A stretch of DNA of 64,000 nucleotides from Zygnema cylindricum. Lineage: Eukaryota; Streptophyta; Zygnematophyceae; Zygnematales; Zygnemataceae. Both the position numbers and the translations under genes were made by a program. Each line of letters begins with the position of its first letter. Position 1 is the stretch's first letter. The notes under the pieces are model-generated. The model worked only from the letters and a program-made list of their open reading frames with translations. It searched no databases and was not told the origin of the DNA. Shown here piece by piece: positions 34,701-46,739 of the stretch. The stretch is taken from assembly GCA_037447655.1 (NCBI GenBank), contig JBBHKE010003125.1, positions 177,564-241,563 on the forward strand. Reading direction: 5' to 3'.

Positions 34701-37700
34701 TAGCTAACATTTATTTATTTATTTTCTAACATCCATTTTTTATGACCATAACTAGTGTATAATTTCTTGTAACCACCACCGCCTCTCCTTATCGGCAACT
34801 CTACCCTGTAGACTAGGCATTTAAAGGATCATTTTTCTATATTATTACTCTATTACAAATTTTTCTTACTATGTTTCGAGGGTTGTCACAAATTTTAAAA
34901 CCCTGATTTTCTCTTATATTTCTTACAGTTTTTTGAGGGATGTCAGCTGAACGATGGACGACGGAATGGTTCCACGCAATTGGTTGTAAGATAAATCTCT
35001 GTGGCACCTCGCGTTTTCACCACCAAACCTCGCAAACTCCTCTTAGCCAACAAACTTCATATTAAAATTATTGAATATTTATTATAATCGATTTTTATGT
35101 TTAATCAATATATAACTATGTAAAATTAAATAATTAATTCCGATTAGTAGTTATTGTTATGGTTGTTGAAGTACACTTTTGTGAATCGTACATTTCTAAG
35201 TACACAAATGTGCATTTTATGTTTATTGTGGCATTGTGTTTTACGTCGTTTATAAGTCGGTTCACGTGAAAATTAATTGTTCGTGTTCAACTATTAGAAC
35301 GTAATGTTAATTGTTGTAGACCCATCCTTTTGTGTACTTAGCGTACGTTAACAGATTCTTTCATTATATACACTTATGAACGGAATATTCCTATTGTTCA
35401 CAATTCTACCGTCCCCCGAATTCGTCATCGGTGTTCAATAGTTTCACCTTTTGTATTTTTTTTTAACCTGTCCACTCAAAATCTAGAGCTAGACGTTCTA
35501 GTGCTAAAAATCTAATTTTATACAATCAGATTACCGATAATAGTGAGAAGACATTCTCTCCTTTTTCCTTCTCTTTTTATATTCTTCTTGTTGACTTTTG
35601 TCTTATTTCTTGCTCTTTTCTGTGCTATGACTCTCCTCTCTCGTATCTTTGATCTTTATCTCCGGTATCTCTTTCTAATGCCCAAGTTGCCCATATCTTC
35701 GACAATAATGAACTTTTACTGTTAAATATACGTCATCAATATTTTAATAATTTATTTTCGGCTACTTTTGTTAATCGATGTTTATATGAACTTCCTTTCA
35801 TTGAAATATTCTTCTTATTTGTAATTAAATATTAATAACCGTTTGTCAATATAAGTAAAAATGTAAATTAGTTGTTGCGTTCGATATACATTACATTTTT
35901 TTTTCAATTGTTATTAATTTGTTATGATCATTACTTGTGTTTACTTGCTTGTTCCCCCCTCCTCCCCTCGCTCGACACGTCCACTATAGAATAGACAGTT
36001 ATTTATAGAGAATCATTCCTAATTTTTCTATTACTGTTTAACACAAAATGTGTCTTACAATGTCTCGAGGAGTGTTTTAAATTTCTGATAATTATATATC
36101 TTTTGTTTCTTACAAGTATTGGAGGGATATCAGTTGACTGATGGACGATGGAATGCTTCCCCTCAAATGGTTATAAGATAGATTTCTGTGAAAACTCGGA
36201 TTCCCCCCCCCAAACCTCCCAAAACCCTTTTAGTCAAACAAAATTATAAAAAGTATTGAGGTTTTGGCATTAGGTTTTGTTATTTTTAATTACTATAATT
36301 GTCGTAGTACACTTATGTGGAACTTGCATACCGAAGCTAAACTTACGTGCTTATTTTCTTTTCAATGTGATATTGTTATTTCACGTTTATTATAAGTCAG
36401 TTCATGTAAATTAAATGTTTGCGTACAGATACCTTAACTATTACTCGAGCATATTGTACGTGTAGTAAACATGTCCTTCTAGGTATTAATGAAGGTAAGC
36501 AAAGTTTTTCATTATAGATTCCATGAATGCAATATTTTTTTTTTTTTTAATTCTATTCTTCATTGACTTGGTCTTCATTGACTGGTCGTCTTTGACTTTA
36601 CCTTTCCATTTTGCAAGATCACTTATTGTCTGTTTATAGAGTAACTAGTGATATCTAAAGCTAAAACTAGACAGAATAGTACTTACACTGTAACGTTTTC
36701 TATTATCAACTTACGGATTAAAATAAGTAGATATTACCTTCTCTTTGTTTTTTTAATATTGTTCTTGTTGATTTTTGTCTTGATATTTGCTTTCATATTC
36801 TTCTTTTCTTTGACTCTCTTCTCTCTAATGTTTGATTTTTTTCTCTTATATCTTTTTTCTTTGCCCACTATGGCCACACTATCTAGAAAAATTAACTTTT
36901 ATAAGTTAGTTCATATCATTAATGTTTCTTAATAATTTAATATCAGCTACTTTTAATATCTTTATTTATATGAAATTTTTATAATTTAGTTTTTTTTTTT
37001 TAAATAAATATTACTTATCATTTGTTTATATTAATTATAAGAATTATAGCATTATATATATATGTATTTTTTAAATGCATTATTATTAATTTATTATGAT
37101 CATAACTAATTTTTACTTGCTTATTACTGCCTTCATTGACTAACTTATCTCGTAGAATAAACAGTAATTGGTAGAGAGTGATCCTCATTCATTTCTTTTA
37201 CTATTTATTAAAAAATGTGTCTACAATGTATTAGCAATAATTTTAAATTTGTAAAATGCACTTGGCTTTGATAGTTTCTTACAAGTATTGGGGATTTGTC
37301 AATAGACCGATTTTCATCATATAACATAAAACTTCTATATCACTTGCCTAAAGTAATTATAAGTAATTGTAGCAATATTTATATAATATATGTATCTTTA
37401 GTTATTAATATTAATTTAGTATAATCATTACTAGATTTTACAGGCTTACTAACCCTTTTATCGACAAGCCTACCCCATATGTTGATAGTACTTTAAAGAA
37501 TCATCCTTGTTTTTTTCAAGTGTTCTTTATAACAAAATGTGTCTTACAATGTCTCAAAATGAAATTTGTAAAATGTATGTCTTTGATATATCTTACAATA
37601 GTGTGAGGTTGTCCAATTGACCGATGGACGATGGAATGCTTCCACTCAACTGGTTGTAAGATAGATCTCTGTGACACCTCGCATTCCCGGCCTCAAACCT

Positions 37701-40700
37701 CCCAAACTCCGTTTAGTCAAACAATCTTACTATTATGATTATTGCTTCCACTCAACTGGTTGTGAGATAAATCTCAATGACACCTCGCTTCCCCGCCACT
37801 AAATCTCCCAAAGTCTTTTGAGTCACACAAGCTTATTATTATAAATAATGGATTTTTCTTATAATTCAATTTTATGTTTAATCAATTTATATTATCAACA
37901 AGGATACCTAGTTGATTTTTCTTTTTGTTTTATTTTTATAAATAAATTCTATTATTATGCATGTCTTCTTTTATTTTTACAAATTAAGTATCTGTTATTT
38001 TGTTTGTTTACATTTATATTAAATTATTATGATTTTGATATTTTGTTTATTATTTATTAATTATTAGTAATCATTTGCCAATATTTGTTTTCCTGAATGG
38101 TTTTCCTAGAAATAACCCTAAACCATAACATAGAATTTACTTTTCAAAGGATCGTTTTTAGTTCTTTTTGCTTTCTATTTGTTGCAAAACGTGTTTTACA
38201 ATATTTCAAGGGTTGTTTTAGTTTTTTTTGTGTCTTTCCCTTATATTTCTTACAAGTATTCGAGGTATGTTATACGACCGATGGAGGATGGAATGTTTCC
38301 ACTCAATTGGTTGTTAGAAAGATCTCTGTGACGCCTCCCATTCCCACCATAAAACCTCTCGCCTTTAGTCAAACTGCCTTATTGTTATTATTACTCGATT
38401 TTTACTATCATCCAGTTTTCATGTTGACTTAATATTAAATGTTAAGTGTGAATTGGCATTGCTAGTTAGTGTTTTTTTATAAATGTTATGATAAAATTTT
38501 AGCGTTAAATGTTTATCATCAATGTTTATTAATAATTTAGTATCAGTTTATTCATATTTGTATGTTTTATTAATAAATTATTTGTTACTATCAAGTAGTG
38601 TTATTGATTACTTTTACTTGTTCTAGTTTTCATTGTTATCATGTATTACTGGTATTATTTATAGACATTTACATTTTATTAAATATTTTAATATCATTTG
38701 TCAGTATTAAATATAGTTAGCTCTAACATTAAATGTTTTTTTTCTTTTTTTCTAATTGATTTTTAGGATCATAAGTAGTTTTGACTCGCTTATTACCGCC
38801 TCCCTCATCCCCTCATTGACAATCCTATGCCGTACAATAGACAAATACTTTCTAAAAGATCACTTTTCTGTTTTATATTACAACTGTTTGATTACAAAAT
38901 GTGATTACAATATTTCAGGGATGTTTCAAACTTTTAAAATGTGTTTTCTCATAAATTTCTTACAAGGTTTGGAGATATTCCGGTGTGTCCAGGTTTGTTG
39001 GAATGCTTCCACTTAAATTGTTGTGAGATAGATCTCTGTGACAACCTCCCAAACTTTTTAATCAAACCGGCTTACTATTGCTGAAATTTTTTGATGATCC
39101 ATTTCTTAAGTTCAATTAATATTAAAAATAATTTTTAAACTAGCATTACTAGTTAGGGTGGTGATCCATCAAGAAATTCTGTAATCGTGCGACCAACTCT
39201 ATGGGATGTTATAATTGAGACGATGGTCTATCGAATAGAGTCTGTAAACCATAAGCTGTAAATTGAGTAGCACCACGTAAGTGACGATCCGATATTGAAA
39301 ATCCTTAAAGATTTTTCACACCGACAAATTTAAGTTAAAATCTTCATTTATGTACCATGTACGTGCGTACCAAGTCATCATACGACTAACCTTTTGCAGA
39401 TGTCAATCGTCTGCGCCAACTCATTTTTTAGGGTTTCTGTTTTCGAACATGACAAAAATCCTTTGCCAAAAATAGAGTGAAAAGAGCGTTGCCAGAAATA
39501 GCGCGACGAAGGAGCGTTACGAGATTACTCTTTTATTTTTGGTTCCATTGGGAAATGTACATATCATGTGCAAATTTTGGGAATTTCATTGGTAGTCCAT
39601 TGTGACATGTAGCTTAATTGTCCAGCGTGTCGCGACTCATTTAACTATGTAGCTGACAACCCAGCTCGAGCTGACAACCCACCTCTGTCAGGTACATTTA
39701 AGAGAACGCCTCGCGAATGAATATCCCACGGTCATTGTTACCTCCCAGACTTTGGGAGAGTATTGGCAAGATTCTTTGTAATGTTCTTCGCGTATAAAAA
39801 AAAATAAAAGGTACGATTTGGTACAGATAAGCGCGGATTTGGGTTTTTGTTTGATGGAACAGCACCCTTAGTGTCACATTTAATTGTTATATAAATTGTT
39901 TTTATTATATATTAACCATTAATATTTATGAATAATGAATAATTTATTATCGATATTTTTTTTTATTCATAAGTAAAGTTGTACGTTACCTAGTACGATT
40001 AACCAACATTTTTACAAATTACTTTTGTCGAGTCTACTTATAACAATTTTCAATTATCAATTTGCCAATATGAAGTTCAGCTATTTGTAATATTAGTTTC
40101 CGTTATTGATTTGTATGCAAGACTAGATCGTTATGATCATTATTGATTATTTTTTCAATGTTTCCACCCTTCCCTCTCCCCCCCTCCCCCCCTTCCCCCT
40201 CGCAACCCTATGTTGTAGAATAGACAATATCTTTGAAAGGATCATTCTTGTTTCTTTATATTGCTTTTCATATAAAATGCAGCTAACTATATTTCGAGGG
40301 TTGTTTCAAATTTGTAACATGTGCATTTCTCTTTTGTTCCTTACATATATAGGATATATTGCAGGTTAGCAATGGACGATGGAATGTTTCCACTCAACTC
40401 GTTCCCATTTAAATATCTGTGATACCTCGCATTTCCCCACATAAATTCCTCGCATGTCTTTAACACAAAATAGACCAAAAGGTAATAATAACACCAATAT
40501 TAGGAAACACAAAATAGTTGTACTTATCTAATGTTGTATTTGCGAGAATCAAAAAATGAAATTCTCAGGTTCACTTTATGTTTCTACAAAAGCCCCTCCT
40601 TTGTGCCACCGCCTTCCAAAATCAAGTACCAAAGAGTAGAAACGCAAAAAATATAATTTGACTTTCAAAAGCATTGATTATCCGTCATACATTTACTTTT

Positions 40701-41154
40701 ATTTAATAGTCAATTTTTGAAATGATGATCGCTTAAAAGCCACCAATGCGCCCCTCCAAAAAAAGGATCTTCCCTCTAATAAGGAGTTTTCAGATTTTTG
40801 TCAAAATATATTTTTTGAAAAACATGTAATTACAAAGTAAAATATTTACAAGTTTTTTATTGATCTTTCAACGATTGGCATTCCTCAAGTTATCTTTAGC
40901 ACTTGCCTAAGTTTGATGAGATAAAGACCTTTTCATTTTTCCTCACCCCCTCCACCGTTTGGCAATACCACCTCTAAACGTGAAAACTTAAAGTAACACA
41001 ATTATGTTGTTATATATATAGGTATTACATATAAATATTATCTCACGTATGGAATGCATCCCCTCTCCCACTCTACACTCACAAGAACATAAGATCTGAT
41101 AATTCCCCAATCTCCGCCGCAATGCTCCCTTTCAGATTCGCATTTCTTAGATTT
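24044..41154 (-). CDS. Multi-domain LRR-EGF-papain-EGF-EGF-LysM protein (5' partial)
   Basis: I reconstruct 19 exons on the minus strand: 41154-41083, 40416-40345, 39035-38964, 38325-38254, 37668-37597, 36185-36114, 34998-34927, 34132-33780, 33156-32971, 32687-32461, 32175-32032, 31804-31585, 30047-29865, 28005-27862, 25745-25630, 25437-25348, 25138-25022, 24830-24633 and 24298-24044. All have AG acceptors and GT donors, and phases match at every join, giving 2,737 nt and 911 residues with no internal stop. Order: seven LRRs and a cap, EGF-like, C1A cysteine protease, two EGF-like, four LysM-like, stop. The domains are extracellular types and no membrane helix or kinase is seen, so a secreted, wall-facing protease is inferred. 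The N-terminus (signal peptide, LRR N-cap) was not found. The combination is unfamiliar to me. Exon calling by eye may miss extra exons. Confidence 0.85.
26428..26605. mobile_element. MITE-like element with ~24-bp terminal inverted repeats
   Basis: The left end CAGAGGTCACAATCGGGTAC (26428 on) is matched in inverse orientation by the right end, which reads 'gggaaccctattgtgacc' then 'tctg' (to 26605), with three or so mismatches. The interior is GC-rich with repeated 'gtacccgat' and 'ggccgg' blocks. It lies in the intron between the second EGF exon and the first LysM exon. No target-site duplication is clear. Confidence 0.65.
27862..30047 (-). other. Two EGF-like exons after the protease
   Basis: Exon 30047-29865 codes DLCNVKNF ... 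NPCGNGLC ... TYTCKCMDQF ... TQTCAP (six Cys). Exon 28005-27862 codes SPCTFTSSNPCGMGTCVDS ... TYACVCLIGYAAD ... LSCVP (six Cys). Both are flanked by phase-1 introns, the usual phase of shuffled EGF modules, and both have the EGF spacing C-C-C-C-x-C-C. They form a linker between the protease and the LysM tail. The intron between them (27863-29864) is AT-rich with short (TATG)n-like runs near 29000-29120 and no other feature. Confidence 0.85.
30403..30574 (+). repeat. 86-bp tandem duplication
   Basis: Two copies start at 'gaaccggttattccgg' (30403 and 30489) and run through 'atatatggtacggttaga' to 'cgattcacca'. They differ at only a few positions, so the duplication is fairly recent. Confidence 0.9.
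31049..31130 (+). repeat. 41-bp tandem duplication
   Basis: Two identical-looking units start at 'ccgaattagtgtaggcc' (31049 and 31090), each ending 'cactgtgagtata'. Confidence 0.9.
31585..33156 (-). other. Papain-family (C1A) cysteine protease domain, four exons
   Basis: Four exons (33156-32971, 32687-32461, 32175-32032, 31804-31585) encode about 259 residues. KDQYNCNICWIISAF matches the papain active-site segment, with oxyanion-hole Gln and nucleophile Cys; canonical is QGxCGSCW. The Cys is split from CN by the first intron. LNCSKINCARGGWPNEAF matches the Cys-Gly-Gly segment and its disulphide. VVAIEAS precedes GVDHAVVVVGYDL, which carries the catalytic His, and WLIQNSWGTNWGDKGYM carries the Asn. 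All four catalytic positions are present. No inhibitor I29 prodomain (ERFNIN type) lies upstream: the LRR/EGF exon joins directly. Substrate is unknown. Confidence 0.9.
33780..34132 (-). other. Exon: LRR C-cap and Cys-rich EGF-like module
   Basis: The 353-nt exon begins in phase 2 with YLANNLLSGFI, the eighth LRR, continues with FRNNFLSGS and then a Cys-rich region. The Cys-rich part holds CHGASGNC and a six-Cys EGF-like end around CGGHGICPGLNKSCICDAD, finishing STC before the donor GTAAGT. This matches the LRR C-terminal cap of plant extracellular LRR proteins, followed by an EGF-like spacer directly before the protease. Confidence 0.85.
34927..41154 (-). repeat. Array of seven 72-nt LRR exons in diverged tandem units
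   Basis: Each exon is exactly 72 nt, starts by completing a Leu/Ile codon (phase 2) and encodes one 24-residue plant-type LRR. Cores, N to C: LKGSIAAEIGELSDL, LSGNIPSSIANLQYI, LSGSIPTNLDTPEYL, LSGNIPSSIGRITYL, LSGSIPSSIGQLDNL, LRGSIPSSISQLISL and LRGTIPSSIVQLTSL. The last six share flanking intron sequence too: a 'ggcgaggtgtcacag' type acceptor on one side and 'gtaagaaatata' on the other, with a further conserved intron block about 60-150 bp past the donor. So whole exon-plus-intron units (about 0.7-1.5 kb) were duplicated. The first exon (41154-41083) has different flanks and a more diverged LRR. The long introns are AT-rich with no other feature, apart from a ~0.8 kb unrelated insert at about 39.1-39.9 kb. 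Confidence 0.9.
37744..37785 (-). pseudogene. Half LRR exon relic
   Basis: Between two intact LRR exons the minus strand carries the first half of another LRR exon (coding DLSHNQLSG-like sequence, written here from the bases 'tttatctcacaaccagttg') with its gene-side flank but no second half and a damaged acceptor. It shows a recent partial duplication or deletion in the array. Confidence 0.65.
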
Positions 41155-42240
41155 CTACACCCACCTCCCATTTGTCAATAAAAAAAAACATCTCACTCTA
41201 TCATGAAAATATCCCTCTGTTTCCTTTTACCTTCCCCCAACTGACCCCCCTACCCCCACTAAAAGCGCATCACAGCAAAAAATAAGCTAAATTCAGAGCA
41301 GTGTTATTTTAAGTCTAGAACTTTCGCAAATTTCAGTGAAGAATTTACTGATAGAATCAATGCCAACTTCATTGCGGAATGAGTGCAAATTTTAATGCAT
41401 TGCTAAATTCAATGTGATTTCAGTGAGGATCTGATGAAAAACGGAATTTTGTGAGGAATTTCGTGCGAGATTCAGTGCGATTTTCAGTGCTATCCCTCGA
41501 ATATCCAGAAATGGTATCATTACACCCCCCTCAATCTCTTCGCAAGCCCCACCGTTCCCTTTCCCTCCTCTCTCTCCTTTGCCTCTATCATCCTTTAATG
41601 ATTTACCTTATTCTCTAAACCCTTCCTCTCCCTTCCCCTCCACCTCTTCCTCTTCACCTCCTCTTCCTCTTCCCAACCTCTACCAAGAACCCTCTTACTC
41701 ATCCCCTCCACTTACCCCTACTACCCCTCCTCACCCTGCTTCCCCGAATAAGATGCCTCATTCTCTCCTAAAAACTACCTTCTGATTCCTTTCCTTTCCC
41801 TCCCGCTCCCCCTCCCTCGATCTTGATCTCTTCCTCCTTTCCCCCTCCACAGTTCCCCTCTATTCCATGGATCAAGATCCGGCCCATGCTGATCCCATTC
41901 TCTTACCCCCAACCTGCTATCCCTTCCCTCCCTCTCCTCCTCATACTACCCTCTCCTCACAAAGTCCCTCATCCTTTTCGCCCCCTTTTCCTTTGCTTCC
42001 TCCATCGCAAAACTAGATCCTTGATTCTCTCCCTCCCTCTCGCGGATTTCCCTTTTCCTTATCGTTTCTGAAAATTTCCCATGTTTCTCCACTTCTTTAC
42101 CTCCCACCATTTGTTTTCCTTTTCTATACATCGCCCAACTCCCTCTTTAAGACATACCGCATTCCCGTTTCCCCCGTCCCTTTCCCCCACTTCTCTCCCT
42201 ATCCTCTTTTCTATTGGAAATCTTTCAAAGCTTATGTCTA
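41155..42240 (+). repeat. Short degenerate repeats and pyrimidine-rich tract
   Basis: From 41330 to 41500 the unit 'tttcagtg' with 'gaatttcgtg'-like variants recurs many times. From 41520 to 42200 the plus strand is largely C/T (CCTCTCCC, TTCCCTC). No exon is recognised, although the missing 5' exons of the LRR-protease gene should lie from here upstream. Confidence 0.6.
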
Positions 42241-42894
42241 GTTTCACATCCTTTTAAGTCCTAAACGCTACATTGTAATTTAGTACTTCATTGTAGCACT
42301 TATACAAGTTCTTTAGTGGTTTGTATATACATTTTTTAGTTAGAAAGTTCTTATGGGCGAACCTCTTTAATCTTTAATTCCTTTTGCCATAACAAGTTTT
42401 GCCCACACTAGTCGCACCTAAGAATAAGTTCTACATCGAAGTGCCTTTGCAACTTTTCGGTTCTCTAGTTTTACCTTTATCTAGTTCTACTACTTATGCC
42501 TACATGAAAGTGTTGAGGTTGCATAGAAGGAAAAAGATTAGCGCACATTTGTGACTCAATCTTTTATTTGACGGACCCCTTACGAATATAGTTCAACAAC
42601 CACAACCTCTCATGGAGCATAGATAATTTTGTGTATTGCATACAAAATTACCACCTTGCTGAATAGCTTGCCTACGTCATCAGTTTATTCTTGTTCAAAA
42701 AGTCAAAACCGATAGCATACTATCCAAAAGTTCCCGTGGATCCCTAGTGGACCAATTAGAACGCATCAATTACTACGTCAGTCATGGAGATTCGATAAGC
42801 GCAATCTTGGGCGGATTGCTTATCTTTTTACGCTTTAATTAGTACACTGAATAACAAACCAGCTCATGTCACCATGTCAGGTCAAACAAATCGT
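42241..42894. other. No feature seen
   Basis: Mixed-composition DNA with stops in all frames. Confidence 0.4.
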
Positions 42895-43098
42895 TTATTG
42901 CATGGAAAAAAAAGAGTCGTTAAAAAAACCTGGCCTGTCAACTGATGGATTGACATTAACCACTTTCGATCCCAATACGTTTTGTATTGTTGCAAGGTCA
43001 ATCTGATTTTGCAAATATTGCAAAGGACGCAACCACATTAAAGCTTGTCCAACATTAGCTTGAATACGATATCTAGAATACACGACTAGGGAACACAC
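42895..43098 (-). CDS. Possible orphan exon
   Basis: The minus strand holds a stop-free stretch preceded by an acceptor-like TTCTAG at about 43075 and containing NVGQALMWLRPLQYLQNQID and NVLGSKVVNVNPSVD. A possible donor (CCAG then GTTTTT) lies near 42925. The sequence looks coding but I do not recognise it. It could be a 5' exon of the LRR-protease gene or of another gene; it lacks the Cys pair of a plant LRR N-cap. Confidence 0.25.
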   Translation of the reverse strand: MCSLVVYSRYRIQANVGQALMWLRPLQYLQNQIDLATIQNVLGSKVVNVNPSVDRPGFFNDSFFSMQ

Positions 43099-43139
43099 AA
43101 AATCAGCCCAACTAAATTCAAATCAAAAACATCTTGTAA

Positions 43140-43989
43140 ATCCCTATATCGCAACAACGGAATTTGGCCCATCTGCGGATGGGAACACGTCATTTATTTA
43201 CCATACGGTCCTCCTATTTAGTGGTGCCCGGCGCCTAACTTCTAATATCCTTCGTTGGTCCAAACAGAATCTGATCCTCGAATTGTATCATACTTTAGTC
43301 CTATCCGCATCACATATGGTAACGCCTGTGCAAGACATATATCTCCCAATCCCGTGGACTATGTGTGCGGCTTAATACCTACAAGTGACATTTCTAATTG
43401 GCCTAACAATTTTAGCTCATCACATCATATGTCTTGCCATATTGAGAATATGATTTCTTTAGTCTCCCTCTCATTCCGTCACATACTCTGTTTAGCAACA
43501 AATTCTTTTCACCTCCAATTTGGTTAGAAACATCTCATAATTAATCCAAATTTGCCTAATTCTCCTCACATAATCCTAGTAAATTTTCACTTTGGCCACG
43601 ACTTTAAAGAAAACCTCTTATTTGTTAGTAAAGCGTTGTATAACAACAATTTAGGAGTCATCACGAAAAATAATGGTAAATTTTTATTTTCACTCAGATC
43701 CTTATTGGTAGTGGAAATTAATGCCGACAACAGGTTAGGAGTTCTCGCAAAAATAATGGTAAATTCTTCTCCTCCACTAGTACCTTATTGGTAGTGGCAA
43801 CAAATGCGGCAGCCTCTATGTTTTTGATTTTCTTAGAGGTATTACCCATGCAACCTTAAAAATATTCTAGAACCATTTGTTTTCATGAATGACATCTTTG
43901 TTTCAACCATTCAAATAAAAACATTCAATTTATTTTTAAAAATTGCCCTATAACCAAACGTGAAGAATCCGATAAAAGTGAACTGATTC
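43140..43989. other. No clear feature
   Basis: A plus-strand frame (43255-43527) and a near-duplicated block 'aataatggtaaatt...tta' at 43668 and 43757 (about 90 bp apart) are seen. This may be the unrecognisable 5' part of the decayed copia copy that follows. Confidence 0.35.
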
Positions 43990-46730
43990 GTCTAATGCAT
44001 AAGTCATTTGCAAAATGTCTCATAGTCCTTTTGCTTCCAGTTTCCTTATTCTGAAGCTTGCTTCGATCTCATCCGTTGTGATGTGTGTGGTCATATTCTC
44101 CCAAAGTTTAGTGGTGGAATATGTTTCTTAACCCTTATTCATGACCACTCACGTTTTACCGACATTTGCTTACATGAATCATAGTTCGAAAGTCTTCAAT
44201 CATTTTCGACATTTTCGAGATTTTGTTGAAAACCACTTTATTTTTCAAATTATACAAATGTTGGGGAATATATGTCTAATGCCTTTTTTCTTTTCATGAA
44301 ATCAAATGGCATCATAAAAACAAATTCCCCTTACAAGTTTCCAACAAAAAAGAGACGTCAAAAAGTTGAAGGCGTGCTCCTCGACATGGCGCGATCTATT
44401 TTTCATTTTGCACCTTGACCTTTGCCTTTTTAGGCTGAACCACTACTTCCACTTATGTGTAAAGTTCGTCTTCTACCTTGGCCATTCTAACAAAACCCCT
44501 ATTGAGGCGTGGCATGGAAAGAAACCGTATGTTTCTCATCTTCTCATCTTCTAAGGTGGGGTTTGTGACAAAAACCTTACTAACCAACATGGGAACTTGG
44601 CCGTTTACAACCTTAAAGGAATCTTTGTGGGCTATGCTCCAAATTTGAAAGCATATTGAATCCGATGTCCCACATCTCGTCGAATCGTCACCACTTACTA
44701 AGTGATCTTTAATTTAACCCCCTTTATTTGCAAACTAATTCCCTATTTTTCCACATAATTCCTTATTTTTCCACATACATCTTTTCATCAAAACTTTTCT
44801 GCTTCACATGTAGTCACTCATGATCTTGATCCAGCCACCTCATTTAAACCCTTAACATCCTAATGGACCCCTAGTCCTAAGTTACATCGCTAATCTCAAA
44901 ATTCATCTTTCTCGCACATTATCTCTTAAACCATACCAACCGAATCGAGTACTCTATACATTTTAACAGATTTTGTAACATAAACCTTAGATTTTGCCTT
45001 CCTACATTCCACATCAAATCTTGTGGAGATTATTGACCTGCTATTTTACTGACTTGTCCATACATTATGTTATAAATACACCAACGTCAAACGTATCGTT
45101 TGACATAATATTTACAAAAGCCTCCCTACTTGACCAAAACCTCGCCCACGGCAACATTGACGAGGTAAAAGGTCCAGTTGCCGAAAATACGCTCTAAAAC
45201 GGATGTTTACAATTTATGTCTTGAATTAACTCAATAACATAAGGCGTTTATGACAAATAATAGTTGAAACCGTTGTATTCTACCGCCAATTGTTGTGCCT
45301 TTTGTTACAAGTGGGTCTATAAAATTGTATGTTTTTACAATTTAAAATGCCCTTCGCGGCGAAACAATAATTAGAGACTAAAGGAACAAATTACAATGAC
45401 GTTTTTACCCTTGTCGCAAAATTCAATTCCATTTGTACAATTTCTTCCCTAACTTGGGATTTCACCAACTAAAAATCAAGTGAAATTTTCATCACCGTAC
45501 TCTCGAGGAGGACATCTATGTAGAGTAAACACTAGGACATTTATACAAAGAAAACACCTGGTACAAACAACTAGTAACTCTGTGACCAAGAAAGAGACTC
45601 TTGTGTGTGCTTTGCATAAGTCAGTTTATGGCATCAAACACTGAGTGGCACAAAAGTCATGGCACAAAATTCATGTCAACACTACTAAAATAGGGATCTA
45701 CATAAATCAATCTAGATAAATGTTTGATTGACTATTGCTTGAGTCTATTTATGGCTTCAAACAAACGCCATATGAATGGCAAAAAATCATGTCAACGCGA
45801 TGATAAAATTGGGGTTTAGAGAAATCAATGTAGATCTTACCGTTGATATTAAAGATAGAAGTAATCATCGTTATCATTTATGTTGAAGATTTATTTCTGT
45901 GGTCTTTCCAATGCTAAAATGTATGAAGTCAAAGTTAATCCTTCCTCCTATTGACCTATGACAGATTACAGAGATTGTGATTACTTTCTACGCATCACAA
46001 TTCTATTTTAAAGGTCTCAAAAATCTAGGTACAAGTCAAGACAGTAACAACATTGGTCTCCACCAATATTTTGACCTGGCCAACTACAATTCCGTGTCTT
46101 GGTCTTCTTAATTCTAACACCACTCTCACAAAAGTGTCTTCTGATGGGAATGCCAGAGGAGTTAAAGCTCATTGTATGGCTCTACCATTATGAAGTTGAT
46201 GTATTATGCTTGACACTAGATAGGAACTTTGTACTCGTCTATCCCTTATCTCAGCCTTTTCTTGTTGTGCTCTTTTCACAAATTTCCAAGCAGCCACACG
46301 TGTTCTCCAGTATTTTGCAAAGCACGTTTTAATTGCACTACTCTTCTTTCTTCTGCCAACTCTTTCCCACTTTTCTCCCCCCTTGATTCCTCAATTTTCA
46401 GTTTCGCGATGTCTATTGACCAACACTTTATTTTGGGTTTGTGTTTCTCTTTTGGTGGAAGTCTTCTTTCATGGTCTTCCCGCAAGCAAGCTACAAGCAG
46501 AATAGACGACCAAGACCTGTGCCACCAAAACGATCATTTGGTTGCGTCCCACCCAACCGATCTCTCTTTTTCTCCGTCTCACCTCACTACTAGCTTTTGC
46601 GATTCTTAAGGTGCTATCGCCTTTGTGAAACTTCCATTTATGGCACTTCCTCTTTTTTTTTGGGTGCATTTCGTCGGACATAACATCCCATTGTGGGAAG
46701 AAGCCATCCACGCAGCTAACTATAGATGTG
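43990..46730 (+). pseudogene. Highly decayed copia pol
   Basis: Scattered plus-strand motifs in copia order are readable across many stops and frameshifts. Integrase core: IRCDVCGHILPKFSGG near 44070, LIHDHSRFTDICLHES. Integrase C-terminus: NKTPIEAWHGKKPYVSHL at about 44493 and GIFVGYAPNLKAY. RT: CYKWVYKI near 45310, LHKSVYGIKH near 45620 and IIYVEDLFL (YVDD box as YVED) near 45880. RNase H: SLLSWSSRKQATSR near 46470. It is the oldest retroelement copy in the window. Confidence 0.75.
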
Positions 46731-46739
46731 ATTGGCGGC

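Noticed and set aside
38097-38432. Plus-strand frame containing GGWNVSTQLVVRK, and similar plus-strand pieces in each unit
   Set aside because: I first read the repeats as plus-strand micro-exons. On the minus strand every unit is an exact 72-nt LRR exon with canonical splice sites, so the plus-strand frame is a shadow.
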